NCBI GenBank assembly: GCA_050743075.1
Contig: JBOGDS010000041.1
Location: 1 to 30,608 of the forward strand
Reading direction: 5' to 3'
DNA: 30,608 nucleotides
Origin: JBOGDS01 sp050743075
GTDB lineage: Bacteria; Actinomycetota; Actinomycetes; Jiangellales; Jiangellaceae
Positions 1-6,706 of this stretch are shown here, in pieces. Below the pieces are notes generated by a model that had not been told where the DNA came from, ran no database searches, and was given only the letters and a program-made list of their open reading frames with translations. Made by a program: the position numbers and the translations under genes. The stretch's first letter is position 1. The number at the start of each line of letters is the position of its first letter.

Positions 1-1
1 G

Positions 2-136
2 GTCGAGATCGACGGTGTCTGGGCGCTGCCGGCGGGCGGGGCTGGCGGGCTGGCGGATCTGGTCGCGGCCGCAGCATCGGCGGAGCGGGCCGCCCGCCCG
101 TTCGACGACCGGCGGCCGCTGCGGCCCGTTCGCTGA
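2..136 (+). CDS. C-terminal end of an unidentified protein (cut by window edge)
   Basis: An open frame enters from the left edge and stops at TGA 134-136, giving about 44 residues rich in Ala, Gly and Arg. It contains IDGVWALPAGG near the edge and ends RPLRPVR. No family is recognisable from so short a tail. It lies just upstream of the Pr6Pr gene on the same strand, and that gene has its own -10-like box 20 bp after this stop, so the two need not be co-transcribed. The frame could be chance in such GC-rich DNA. Confidence 0.35.
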   Translation, partial: VEIDGVWALPAGGAGGLADLVAAAASAERAARPFDDRRPLRPVR

Positions 137-156
137 CACGGCGATCAACCCGCCCC

Positions 157-162
157 TATGCT
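157..162 (+). promoter_or_regulatory. -10-like box for leaderless Pr6Pr gene
   Basis: TATGCT is followed by exactly 7 bases and then ATG at 170. This fits transcription starting at the A of the start codon. The upstream in-frame ATG at 158 lies inside this box and is therefore unlikely to be the start. No clear -35 is visible. Confidence 0.45.
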
Positions 163-169
163 CCGTGCC

Positions 170-838
170 ATGTCGGCACAGGCGCCCGGCGTCACGCGGA
201 ACCGGACCGCTGCGCGCTGGTGGCACGGGCTGACCGCGTTGGTCGCCGGCGCGTCGCTCGTCGCGCAGTTCGTCGTCATCCTCAACGACGGGAACGAGAA
301 CAGCACCGTCGTCCGCTACTTCAGCTACTTCACGATCCTCAGCAACATCGCGGTCTGCGCGGTCAGCGCGATCCTGGCCCGGCAACCGGACCACGACGGG
401 CCCGCCTTCAGGGTGTTCCGGCTCGCCGCGGTGGTCTGCATCAGCGTCACCGGGGTCGTCCACTACAACGTGCTGCGGCCGCTGCCGGAAGTCCAGGACC
501 TCACCGGCTGGAGCCAGGTCTGCGACATCGGGCTGCACATCGTGGTGCCGATCCTCGTTCTCGTCGGCTGGCTCGCGTTCGGACCGCGACCGCGGATCGA
601 CATGCGCACGATCGCCGTGTCGATCCTGCTTCCTGTCGCCTGGCTCGCGTACACGCTCGTGCACGGCGCCGTCTCCGACTGGTACCCGTACCCCTTCGTC
701 GACATGGCCGAGCACGGGTACGGCCGGGTGCTGCTCAACTGTCTGGGCGTGGCTGTCGTATACCTCGTCTGCTGCGCGTTGGCACATCTGGCTGACCGCA
801 AGCTGCCACCTGCACCGAGGCACCCGTCCAGGGCATGA
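170..838 (+). CDS. Pr6Pr (FAR-17a/AIG1-like) family integral membrane protein
   Basis: This 222-residue protein is almost wholly hydrophobic with about six membrane spans. Examples are GLTALVAGASLVAQFVVIL near the N terminus and VLLNCLGVAVVYLVCCALA at the end. The pattern FSYFTILSNI after span one, HYNVLRPL, and a late VHGAVSDWYPYPFVD segment are typical of bacterial Pr6Pr-family proteins. Their biochemical role is not established, so no function is assigned. The start at ATG 170 is chosen because a -10-like TATGCT sits 7 bases upstream; ATG 158 is the alternative. It ends 7 bases before the rhomboid gene, so the two may share transcripts. Family assignment is by recognition of the sequence pattern. 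Confidence 0.75.
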   Translation: MSAQAPGVTRNRTAARWWHGLTALVAGASLVAQFVVILNDGNENSTVVRYFSYFTILSNIAVCAVSAILARQPDHDGPAFRVFRLAAVVCISVTGVVHYNVLRPLPEVQDLTGWSQVCDIGLHIVVPILVLVGWLAFGPRPRIDMRTIAVSILLPVAWLAYTLVHGAVSDWYPYPFVDMAEHGYGRVLLNCLGVAVVYLVCCALAHLADRKLPPAPRHPSRA

Positions 839-845
839 TCCTCGG

Positions 846-1646
846 GTGGTCATCCCCATCCACGACCGGAACCCGACCCGACGACCTGCGTACGTCACGC
901 GCGCCCTGGTCGCCGTCAACGTCGTCGTGTTCCTGCTCAGCCCGCTGGGAATAGCGGGCCTCGGCGACTCCGGTGCCCAGGCATTCTGCTCGGTGCAGGA
1001 GTTCTTCGACCGATGGGCGGCGATCCCCCTGGAGCTGACATCGGGTGTACAGCTCCCGCTGGTGGTCGGAGAGGCCGTACTCGACCCGGCCGGCAACCCC
1101 GCCTGCCAGCTGGTCCCGCCGGACTACGAGAAGTCGCCGTTCCTGTCGGCGGTGACGGCGATGTTCCTGCACGGCGGCTGGGCACACCTGCTCGGCAACA
1201 TGCTGTTCCTCGCCGTGTTCGGCAACAACGTGGAGGACCGGTTGGGGCGGGTGCGCTATCTGCTCTTCTACCTGGCATGCGGGATCGCGGCGACCTACGC
1301 CTTCGCCTTCACCGACGCCCGCACCACGCTGGTCGGAGCGTCCGGGGCCATCGCCGGTGTGCTCGGCGCCTACCTGGCGTGGTACCCGCGGGCCAGGGTC
1401 ATCAGCCTGGTGCCGTTCCTGCTGTTCATCCCCGTGCCGCTGCCGGCGTGGCTGGTGCTCGGCATGTGGTTCGTGATCCAGGCCCTCTACAGCCTGGGGA
1501 CCGGTATGGCCGCCGGCGAGGTGGCGTACGTCGCGCACGTCACCGGATTCGTCGTCGGCTTCCTGATCGCGCTGGCCCTCGGCCGGCCGAGGGAGCTGCC
1601 GCGTGGCTCCAGTCCGAACGAGATCCCTCCGTACCGGCCCCGGTAG
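846..1646 (+). CDS. Rhomboid-family intramembrane serine protease
   Basis: The protein has 266 residues from GTG 846. It carries the rhomboid core: HGGWAHLLGNMLFL (about 109-122), the catalytic-serine motif GASGAIAG with Ser166, and a later AHVTGFVVG motif with His231. These form the expected Ser-His dyad. Several membrane spans surround them. Rhomboids cleave transmembrane substrates within the bilayer; the substrate here is unknown. A loop of about 60 residues between span one and the HGGW motif carries two cysteines (CSV at about 48, ACQL at about 87) that could form an extracytoplasmic disulfide. That is inference. The upstream gene ends 8 bases earlier. The C-terminal tail is short and polar. 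Confidence 0.88.
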   Translation: MVIPIHDRNPTRRPAYVTRALVAVNVVVFLLSPLGIAGLGDSGAQAFCSVQEFFDRWAAIPLELTSGVQLPLVVGEAVLDPAGNPACQLVPPDYEKSPFLSAVTAMFLHGGWAHLLGNMLFLAVFGNNVEDRLGRVRYLLFYLACGIAATYAFAFTDARTTLVGASGAIAGVLGAYLAWYPRARVISLVPFLLFIPVPLPAWLVLGMWFVIQALYSLGTGMAAGEVAYVAHVTGFVVGFLIALALGRPRELPRGSSPNEIPPYRPR

Positions 1647-1649
1647 TGT
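1644..1649 (+). promoter_or_regulatory. Possible -10 box for the Lrp-sensor gene
   Basis: TAGTGT overlaps the rhomboid stop codon. A transcript starting about 7 bases later would have a leader of about 30 bases with AGGAGG-like sequence (1676-1681) ahead of GTG 1687. Support is by pattern only. Confidence 0.3.
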
Positions 1650-1686
1650 CCACCGCGGACCCGAACCGCTCTGCCAGGAGGCAGCC

Positions 1687-1974
1687 GTGATCACTGCGAT
1701 CGTGTTCGTGCAGGCCGACGTCGCGCGCATCCCCGAGGTCGCCGAGCGGATAGCCGCCCTCGACGGCGTCAGCGAGGTCTACTCGGTCACCGGCGAGATC
1801 GACCTGGTCGCCATGGTCCGGGTACGCGAGCACCAAGACGTCGCCGACGTCGTCGCCGACCGCCTCAACAAGGTTCCCGGTGTCATGCGCACGGAGACGC
1901 ACATCGCGTTCCGGACGTTCTCCAAGCACGACCTCGAGGCGGCCTTCGCACTGGGCGCCGAGGATGCCGACTGA
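1687..1974 (+). CDS. Stand-alone Lrp/AsnC ligand-binding (RAM) domain protein
   Basis: This is a 95-residue protein of the beta-alpha-beta-beta-alpha-beta type found as the C-terminal half of Lrp/AsnC regulators. It shows VQADVARIPEVAERIAALDG, the signature VYSVTGEIDLVAMVRV, and VPGVMRTETHIAF. There is no helix-turn-helix, so it probably does not bind DNA itself and may sense an amino acid or related ligand, or pair with another protein. The start is GTG 1687, supported by the sequence AGGAGG about six bases upstream; an earlier in-frame ATG lies inside the rhomboid gene and lacks such support. It overlaps the next gene by 11 bases, which suggests translational coupling. Confidence 0.85.
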   Translation: MITAIVFVQADVARIPEVAERIAALDGVSEVYSVTGEIDLVAMVRVREHQDVADVVADRLNKVPGVMRTETHIAFRTFSKHDLEAAFALGAEDAD

Positions 1975-2452
1975 CGACGTGGCCGATGCGCAGAGCTTCA
2001 CCGCAACCGTCACCACGGGCCGCAAGGGCCGGGTGATGGTCCCGCTCACCTTCGACCCGGACGAGGCTTGGGGACGCAGGCGTGAGCATCACGTGCACGG
2101 CACCGTCAACGGCATGGGAGTACGGGCGGTCGTCGAGCCTCTCGGCGACAGTCACGGCATCACGCTGGGACCCGCGTGGCGGCGCGACTGCGGGATCGGC
2201 CCCGGCGACGAGGTGACCGTCGTGCTCGCTCCGGAGGGGCCGCAGCGCGCCGACCTGGCTCCCGACGTCGCGGCCGCCCTGGGAGCCGAACCGGAAGCCG
2301 CCGCGTACTTCGACTCGATCGCCCAGTACTACCGGCGGGCTTACCTGCGGTGGATCGACGCCACCAAGCGCAGCCCGGAGACCCGGGCCGCCCGGATCAC
2401 CGAGATGGTCGAGCTGTGCAAAGCGGGCGTCAAGGAGCGCCCACCAGGGTGA
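1964..2452 (+). CDS. DUF1905 / YdeI-type (OmpD-associated-like) protein
   Basis: The protein has 162 residues. The first about 95 match the small beta-barrel DUF1905 pattern: FTATVTTGRKG, VMVPLTFDPDEAWG, HHVHGTVNGMGVRAVVEP, and GPAWRRDCGIGPGDEVTVVLAPEG. The last about 60 form the helical YdeI-type tail, with AAYFDSIAQYYRRAYLRWIDATKRSPETRAAR shortened here to its recognisable parts: a bulky aromatic stretch, then KR and the TRAARI motif. The biochemical function is unknown. The start is ATG 1964, inside the end of the preceding gene, and it is in a good position for coupling. A longer frame upstream encodes an Arg/Ser-rich run that looks like out-of-frame sequence, so it was not used. Confidence 0.78.
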   Translation: MPTDDVADAQSFTATVTTGRKGRVMVPLTFDPDEAWGRRREHHVHGTVNGMGVRAVVEPLGDSHGITLGPAWRRDCGIGPGDEVTVVLAPEGPQRADLAPDVAAALGAEPEAAAYFDSIAQYYRRAYLRWIDATKRSPETRAARITEMVELCKAGVKERPPG

Positions 2453-2521
2453 AGCGATGCCGGGTAGCGCAGCGGCGCACCGAGGTTCGTCACGTGTCGT
2501 GTCGACGAACGCGCCACTCCA

Positions 2522-2527
2522 TATGCT
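2522..2527 (+). promoter_or_regulatory. Possible -10 box ahead of GNAT gene
   Basis: TATGCT lies 30 bases before GTG 2558, in the 105-bp gap after the DUF1905 gene. A transcript from here would have a leader of roughly 20-25 bases holding a weak GAGGGCGG ribosome site. Confidence 0.3.
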
Positions 2528-2557
2528 GTCGCCGCGACCTGGTGAGGGCGGTGACCC

Positions 2558-3109
2558 GTGGCCGAACGACTCGAGGGTGAGCGTCTGGTCCTGCGTCCGT
2601 GGCATCCCGACGACGCGGAGGCGGCACTGGGAATCTACGGCCGCCCCGAGGTGGCCCGCTGGCTCAGCCCGGCGATGGACCGCGTGGGCGACCTTGCCGC
2701 CATGCGGCTACTCCTCCAGCAATGGGTCGCCGAGGACTCCCGGACCGTCCCGCCCGCCGGCCGCTGGGCCATGGAGCTGAAAGCGGACGGCGACCTCGTC
2801 GGGGGTGCGATCGTCCTGCCGCTGCCGCCCGGCAATGAGGACCTGGAGATGGGCTGGCAACTGCGTCCGGCGGCGTGGGGTCAGGGGTACGCGACCGAGG
2901 CCGGCCGCGTGCTTGCGCGATGGGCGTTCAGCCAGGGCTCCGACGAGATCCTCGCCGTCGTGCGACCTGCGAACACGCGGGCCGAGAGAACGGCGCGCCG
3001 TATCGGCATGGAATGGGTCGGCGAGACGCAGAAGTACTACAACCTGAGGCTTCGGGTATTCCGGCTGCGGGCAGCCGATCTCGACGCGACCTACCCACGC
3101 GTCGACTGA
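2558..3109 (+). CDS. GNAT-family N-acetyltransferase (RimJ/RimL-like)
   Basis: The protein has 183 residues. It opens with LEGERLVLRPWHPDDAEAAL, the usual first strand and helix of RimJ/RimL-type GNAT enzymes. It continues with MGWQLRPAAWGQGYATEAGR, where W-G-Q-G-Y-A is the acetyl-CoA pyrophosphate loop. It then has ANTRAERTARRIGMEWVGE, the conserved last helix. The enzyme should transfer an acetyl group to an amine; the acceptor cannot be deduced. GTG 2558 is used as start because it sits directly before the conserved first strand. It ends 26 bases before the Nudix gene on the same strand. Confidence 0.85.
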   Translation: MAERLEGERLVLRPWHPDDAEAALGIYGRPEVARWLSPAMDRVGDLAAMRLLLQQWVAEDSRTVPPAGRWAMELKADGDLVGGAIVLPLPPGNEDLEMGWQLRPAAWGQGYATEAGRVLARWAFSQGSDEILAVVRPANTRAERTARRIGMEWVGETQKYYNLRLRVFRLRAADLDATYPRVD

Positions 3110-3122
3110 TCCGCTCACCCGG

Positions 3123-3128
3123 CAGACT
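3123..3128 (+). promoter_or_regulatory. -10-like box for leaderless Nudix gene
   Basis: CAGACT is followed by 7 bases and GTG 3136. The same box and spacing occur ahead of glxK on the opposite strand. Confidence 0.4.
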
Positions 3129-3135
3129 CGGCGCT

Positions 3136-3603
3136 GTGACGGGCAAGCGCAGCGCCGGAATCCTGGTGTTCCGGCGAGCCGGCCGTCACGTCGAGGTGCT
3201 CCTCGGTCACATGGGCGGACCGTTCTGGGTACGGCGTGACGCGGGCGCCTGGTCCGTACCCAAGGGCGAGTACGGGCCCGACGAGGAACCGGTGGCGGCA
3301 GCCCGCCGGGAGTTCGGGGAGGAACTCGGATTGCCGGCTCCAGCCGTCGCGCTGGTCTCGCTCGGCGACGTGCGGCAGACCGGCGGGAAGGTCGTGACTG
3401 CGTGGGCCGCCGAGAGCGATCTCGACCCGGACGCCGTGACGCCTGGGACGTTCCAGATGGAGTGGCCGAAGGGATCCGGCCGGCTCCAGGAGTTCCCGGA
3501 GGTCGACCGGGTCGCCTGGTTCCCGCTCGACGAGGCGCGGAGGAAGATCGTGACCGGCCAGCGGGCGTTCCTGGACCGGCTCGTCGAACTCCTCCACGGC
3601 TGA
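3136..3603 (+). CDS. Nudix hydrolase
   Basis: The protein has 155 residues. The complete Nudix box spans about residues 44-66: G-X5-E-X7-REFGEELGL, with the REXXEE metal-binding core intact. It starts with RSAGILVFRR, a typical first strand, and ends with FPEVDRVAWFPLDEARRKI and QRAFLDRL, as in the NTP-pyrophosphohydrolase branch. Such enzymes hydrolyse nucleoside diphosphates linked to another group; the substrate is not predictable. A longer in-frame reading exists upstream but it overlaps the GNAT gene and has no family similarity, so GTG 3136, with a -10-like box 7 bases upstream, is preferred. Confidence 0.88.
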   Translation: MTGKRSAGILVFRRAGRHVEVLLGHMGGPFWVRRDAGAWSVPKGEYGPDEEPVAAARREFGEELGLPAPAVALVSLGDVRQTGGKVVTAWAAESDLDPDAVTPGTFQMEWPKGSGRLQEFPEVDRVAWFPLDEARRKIVTGQRAFLDRLVELLHG

Positions 3604-3683
3604 GCTCGTCGCACGACCGGACGAGGCCGATCCTGACTGACGCACTCGTCGATCAAGCCTGGTCCGACCGAGCACCGTTGTGC

Positions 3684-3689
3684 GACAGT
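3684..3689 (+). promoter_or_regulatory. Weak -10-like box for kinase paralogue
   Basis: GACAGT is followed by 7 bases and then GTG 3697. It has the A2 and T6 of the recurring nAnnnT pattern but lacks the first T, so support is weak. Confidence 0.25.
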
Positions 3690-3696
3690 GCCGAGG

Positions 3697-4365
3697 GTGC
3701 GCAAATACGTGCTCATGGGTGCGCAGGGCAGCGGCAAGGGTACGCAGGCAGCGTTGCTCTCCGCCGACCTCGAGCTGACCCAGATCAGCGTCGGCGAGAT
3801 CTTCCGCTGGCATGTGCAGAACCACACCAAGATCGGCGCGCAGGTGCGGCGCATCATGGCCGCGGGTGAGATGGTGGGCGACGACCTGGTCGAGACCGTC
3901 GTTCACGAGCGGCTCCAGCAGCACGACTGGAACTACGGGTTCGTCATCGACGGGTTCCCCCGGAACAGGCGGCAGGCCGAGTTCTTCCTGGAGAGCTACG
4001 ACATCGACGCCGTCATCCACCTCGACCTGCCCGACGAGGAGGTGCGGCGACGAGTCCTGGCCAGGCGGCTGTGCTCGTCGTGCAGCATGGACTACAACCT
4101 GATCGCGCACCGCCCCCGGGCCGAGGGAAGCTGTGACGTGTGCGGCGGCGAGCTCGTCGTCCGCGAGGACGACACGGAGGAGGCGCTGACCGCGCGCCTG
4201 CGCGACTATCACGAGAAGACCGACCCCGTGCTGGACCTGTTCGCCCGCAAGGAGTACGTCGTCACCGTCGACGCGAGCCCAGACTCGGGCACGGTGGAGC
4301 GGTCGATCCGCGCAGAGCTCGGCCTGCCGGAACCGGCCGAACACCGCCTGCCTCGCGACCCGTGA
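3697..4365 (+). CDS. Adenylate-kinase-like nucleoside monophosphate kinase with zinc LID
   Basis: This is a 222-residue kinase of the adenylate kinase fold. The P-loop GAQGSGKGTQ sits near residue 9. ISVGEIFRWHV replaces the usual IS-T-G-D-M-L-R. DGFPRN is the conserved NMP-binding segment. LARRLCSSC with CDVCGG supplies the four cysteines of a zinc-type LID, followed by YHEKTDPVLD. It probably phosphorylates a nucleoside monophosphate using ATP. It is likely a paralogue rather than the housekeeping adk, because adk normally lies in the secY ribosomal cluster and this copy has several unusual core residues. GTG 3697 is preferred because GACAGT lies 7 bases upstream; GTG 3688 is the alternative. 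It converges on trpD. Confidence 0.83.
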   Translation: MRKYVLMGAQGSGKGTQAALLSADLELTQISVGEIFRWHVQNHTKIGAQVRRIMAAGEMVGDDLVETVVHERLQQHDWNYGFVIDGFPRNRRQAEFFLESYDIDAVIHLDLPDEEVRRRVLARRLCSSCSMDYNLIAHRPRAEGSCDVCGGELVVREDDTEEALTARLRDYHEKTDPVLDLFARKEYVVTVDASPDSGTVERSIRAELGLPEPAEHRLPRDP

Positions 4366-4416
4366 TCGAAGCGACATCCTGGGGGTCATAGGCCCGCAAA
4401 CGGCGCTTCGATCACG
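4361..4416. terminator. Long perfect inverted repeat between convergent genes
   Basis: The arms are 4361-4373 (CGTGATCGAAGCG) and 4404-4416 (CGCTTCGATCACG): 13 bp, perfect, separated by 30 bases. The left arm covers the stop codon of the kinase paralogue. The position between two converging genes suggests a bidirectional terminator. There is no T-run, and the 30-base loop is long, so a protein-binding site or a REP-like element is also possible. Confidence 0.55.
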
Positions 4417-4440
4417 CCCTCCGGGACCGGCGCGCGGGTT

Positions 4441-5469
4441 TCAGCAGGCGGCGACCCAGCGGGCCAACACGTCGGCTGCCGCACCGGAGTCGACCGAGGC
4501 GGCGACCCGCTCCAAAGCCGGCCCCAGCTGGTCGACCAGCGGCCCTTCGACCCCCTCGTACACCACCAGGGCGGCCGCGGCGTTCAGCAGGACGGCGTCA
4601 CGCACCGGGCCGCGCTCGCCGCCGAGCAGGCGGCGCGCCACGGACGCGTTGTACGGAGCCTCGCCCCCACGCAGCGAATCGGGCGGTGCGGCCGGCAGCC
4701 CGAGAGCCGTCGGGTCGAGGCGCTCCTCCGTGACCTCGCCCTCGCGCACGAGCCACGCGCGCGACGTCGTGGTCGTCGTCAGCTCGTCCAGACCGTCGTC
4801 CCCGCGGAACACCAGCGCCGACACGCCGCGGCCGGCCAGGACACCGGCGACGATGCCGGCCATCCGGCCGTCTGCGACGCCGACCGCCAGCGCCGACGGC
4901 CGGGCCGGGTTAGCCAACGGCCCGAGGAAGTTGAACGTCGTCGGGACACCCAGCTCGCGCCGTGCGACGGCGGCGTGCCGAAGCGCCGGATGGAACACCG
5001 GCGCGAAGCAGAACGTGATGCCCACCTCAGCGGCGATCTCAGCCACCCTCGACGGCGGCAGGTCCAGCCGGATGCCGAGCTCTTCCAGCAGGTCGGCGGC
5101 GCCACAGGCCGACGACGCGGCCCGGTTGCCGTGCTTGACCACCCGCGCGCCGGCGCCTGCGACCACCAGAGCAGCCATCGTCGAGATGTTCACCGTGTGG
5201 GCGCGGTCGCCACCGGTGCCGACGACGTCGACGGCCCGGCCGGGGATCGAGATCGGCGTTGCGTGCGAGTACATCGCCTGCACCAGGCCCTCGACCTCGT
5301 CGACCGTCTCGCCCTTGGCCCGCAACGCGACCACGAAGCCCGCGATCTGGACCGGCGTCGCCGAGCCGCTCATGATCTCGCCCATCGCCCAGGCGGTCGC
5401 CTCGGCCGGCAGGTCGGCGCACTCCAGCAGCGCCGACAGCACGGCCGGCCATGTCTGCGGCGTGGTCAC
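4441..5469 (-). CDS. trpD: Anthranilate phosphoribosyltransferase
   Basis: The 342-residue protein joins anthranilate and PRPP to make phosphoribosyl-anthranilate in tryptophan synthesis. Family motifs are all present: the PRPP loop GTGGD (about 84-88), the KHGNR motif (about 112-116) and NFLGPLANP in the second half. Length is normal. GTG 5469 is chosen as start because VTTPQTWPAVLSAL begins the known helical N domain; the open frame extends further upstream but there it overlaps the receiver-domain gene and reads as an Arg-rich run. It begins 7 bases after the stop of the receiver-like gene, so the two are likely co-transcribed. No other trp genes are nearby. Confidence 0.93.
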   Translation of the reverse strand: MTTPQTWPAVLSALLECADLPAEATAWAMGEIMSGSATPVQIAGFVVALRAKGETVDEVEGLVQAMYSHATPISIPGRAVDVVGTGGDRAHTVNISTMAALVVAGAGARVVKHGNRAASSACGAADLLEELGIRLDLPPSRVAEIAAEVGITFCFAPVFHPALRHAAVARRELGVPTTFNFLGPLANPARPSALAVGVADGRMAGIVAGVLAGRGVSALVFRGDDGLDELTTTTTSRAWLVREGEVTEERLDPTALGLPAAPPDSLRGGEAPYNASVARRLLGGERGPVRDAVLLNAAAALVVYEGVEGPLVDQLGPALERVAASVDSGAAADVLARWVAAC

Positions 5470-5476
5470 GACACGC

Positions 5477-5896
5477 TCACGGCACCGCGCGAACGACCGG
5501 TGGCCGCCGGCGCACGAGCTCGGCCACCGCCGTCGCGACCGCCACCGGGTCGAGCGGATGGGGCACCGCCGCCTCCGCGCGCGACCAGGTCGCGAGCCAG
5601 GCATCCTGTGGCCGGCCGATCAGCACGAGCACCGGTGGGCACCGGTAGATCTCGTCCTTGATCTGACGCGCCAGCCCGAGCCCACCGGACGGAGCGGCCT
5701 CGCCGTCGAGCACGACGACGTCGACGCCGCCTGCGTCGAGCGCCTTGAGCACCGCCGGCTGGGTGGCACACTCCAGGAACTCGACCAGGGGCAGGTCCGC
5801 TGCCGGCCGACGGCCGACCGCGAGACGCACCTTGTCGCGGGTGGCGCGGTCGTCGCTGTAGACCAGGATCGTCATCGTCTGCTCGGCCGTGCTCAT
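5477..5896 (-). CDS. Atypical stand-alone receiver-like (response regulator) protein
   Basis: This 139-residue protein has the layout of a two-component receiver domain and no output domain. ILVYSDD (Asp15, Asp16) gives the acidic pair. VVVLDGEA places Asp64 at the phospho-acceptor position. PPVLVLIG is strand four, but the usual Thr/Ser is not seen. AVPHPLDP has His113 where the conserved Lys is expected. Loss of these two residues suggests weak or phosphorylation-independent signalling, which is inference. The start is ATG 5896 with AAGGA six bases upstream; ATG 5875 is an alternative. It precedes trpD in one transcription unit and is divergent from ctaE, so it may affect the oxidase genes; there is no direct proof. 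Confidence 0.72.
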   Translation of the reverse strand: MSTAEQTMTILVYSDDRATRDKVRLAVGRRPAADLPLVEFLECATQPAVLKALDAGGVDVVVLDGEAAPSGGLGLARQIKDEIYRCPPVLVLIGRPQDAWLATWSRAEAAVPHPLDPVAVATAVAELVRRRPPVVRAVP

Positions 5897-6043
5897 CGGG
5901 GGTCCTTCGCGTGGCAGCAGCTGGGGCGGTCGCTACCGGCGGATGGTACCGGTCCGCGCTGCTGCCGGATGCCGTGGTATCGGCCCGCAACACGCCGCAT
6001 GCGTGGATTGAGGGGTCGGGGTGTGCGCGGCGGCACGCGCCGA

Positions 6044-6049
6044 CATAAT
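6044..6049 (+). promoter_or_regulatory. -10-like box of the ctaE-qcrCAB operon
   Basis: CATAAT, the most canonical -10 in the window, is followed by 7 bases and GTG 6057. The alternative ATG 6048 overlaps the box itself. No convincing -35 was found. Confidence 0.5.
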
Positions 6050-6056
6050 GGCGATC

Positions 6057-6695
6057 GTGGCCACGGCAAGCGCAGTCGACACGGCGCCCGCACCAGCCCC
6101 GGAGCGCCCCAATCTGGTGTCGGTCGGCACCATCGTGTGGTTGTCCAGCGAGCTGATGTTCTTCGCGGCGCTGTTCGCGATGTACTTCACGCTGCGGTCC
6201 AACGCCCCCGACCTGTGGGAGACGCAGCCCGAGCTGCTCAACATCCCGTTCTCGACGGGGAACACGATCGTTCTCGTGCTCTCGTCGGTCACCTGCCAGA
6301 TGGGCGTTCTCCGGGCCGAGCGTGGTCAGGTGGGCCGCACCGGCGGCGTGCTGCAGGTAGGCCGCTGGGGCCTGCGCGAATGGTTCACGCTGACGTTCGT
6401 CATGGGTGCGGTCTTCATCTCCGGGCAGGTATACGAATACGCCCAGCTGGTCCAGCACGAGGGCCTGAGCCTGTCGAGCGACCCGTACGGATCGATCTTC
6501 TTCCTCGCCACCGGCTTCCACGGCCTGCACGTCACCGGCGGGCTGATCGCCTTCCTGCTGGTCCTCGGCCGCACCTTCCTGGCCCGCCGGTTCACCCACG
6601 AACAGGCAACGAGCGCGATCGTCGTCTCGTACTACTGGCACTTCGTCGACGTCGTGTGGATCGCGCTCTTCCTCACCATCTACGTGATCAAGTGA
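6057..6695 (+). CDS. ctaE: Cytochrome c oxidase subunit III (aa3-type)
   Basis: The 212-residue membrane protein is subunit III of the aa3 terminal oxidase. It begins with a short polar leader, then RPNLVSVGTIVWLSSELMFF, followed by five hydrophobic spans. The later signatures SSDPYGSIFFLATGFHGLHV, and ATSAIVVSYYWHFVDVVWI with a final IYVIK, are typical of actinobacterial CtaE. Subunit III does not hold redox centres; it stabilises subunit I and its proton uptake. The start is set at GTG 6057 because CATAAT lies 7 bases upstream; ATG 6048 (three residues longer) is the alternative. It is the first gene of ctaE-qcrC-qcrA-qcrB, and qcrC follows after 11 bases. Confidence 0.95.
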   Translation: MATASAVDTAPAPAPERPNLVSVGTIVWLSSELMFFAALFAMYFTLRSNAPDLWETQPELLNIPFSTGNTIVLVLSSVTCQMGVLRAERGQVGRTGGVLQVGRWGLREWFTLTFVMGAVFISGQVYEYAQLVQHEGLSLSSDPYGSIFFLATGFHGLHVTGGLIAFLLVLGRTFLARRFTHEQATSAIVVSYYWHFVDVVWIALFLTIYVIK

Positions 6696-6706
6696 CGAGG
6701 AGACAC

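Noticed and set aside
4649..6600. Very long + strand open frame running into qcrC
   Set aside because: It is antisense to trpD and the receiver gene and out of frame with ctaE. The composition is Arg/Ser/Pro-rich with no family similarity. It is open only because high-GC DNA has few stops; qcrC itself starts at 6707.
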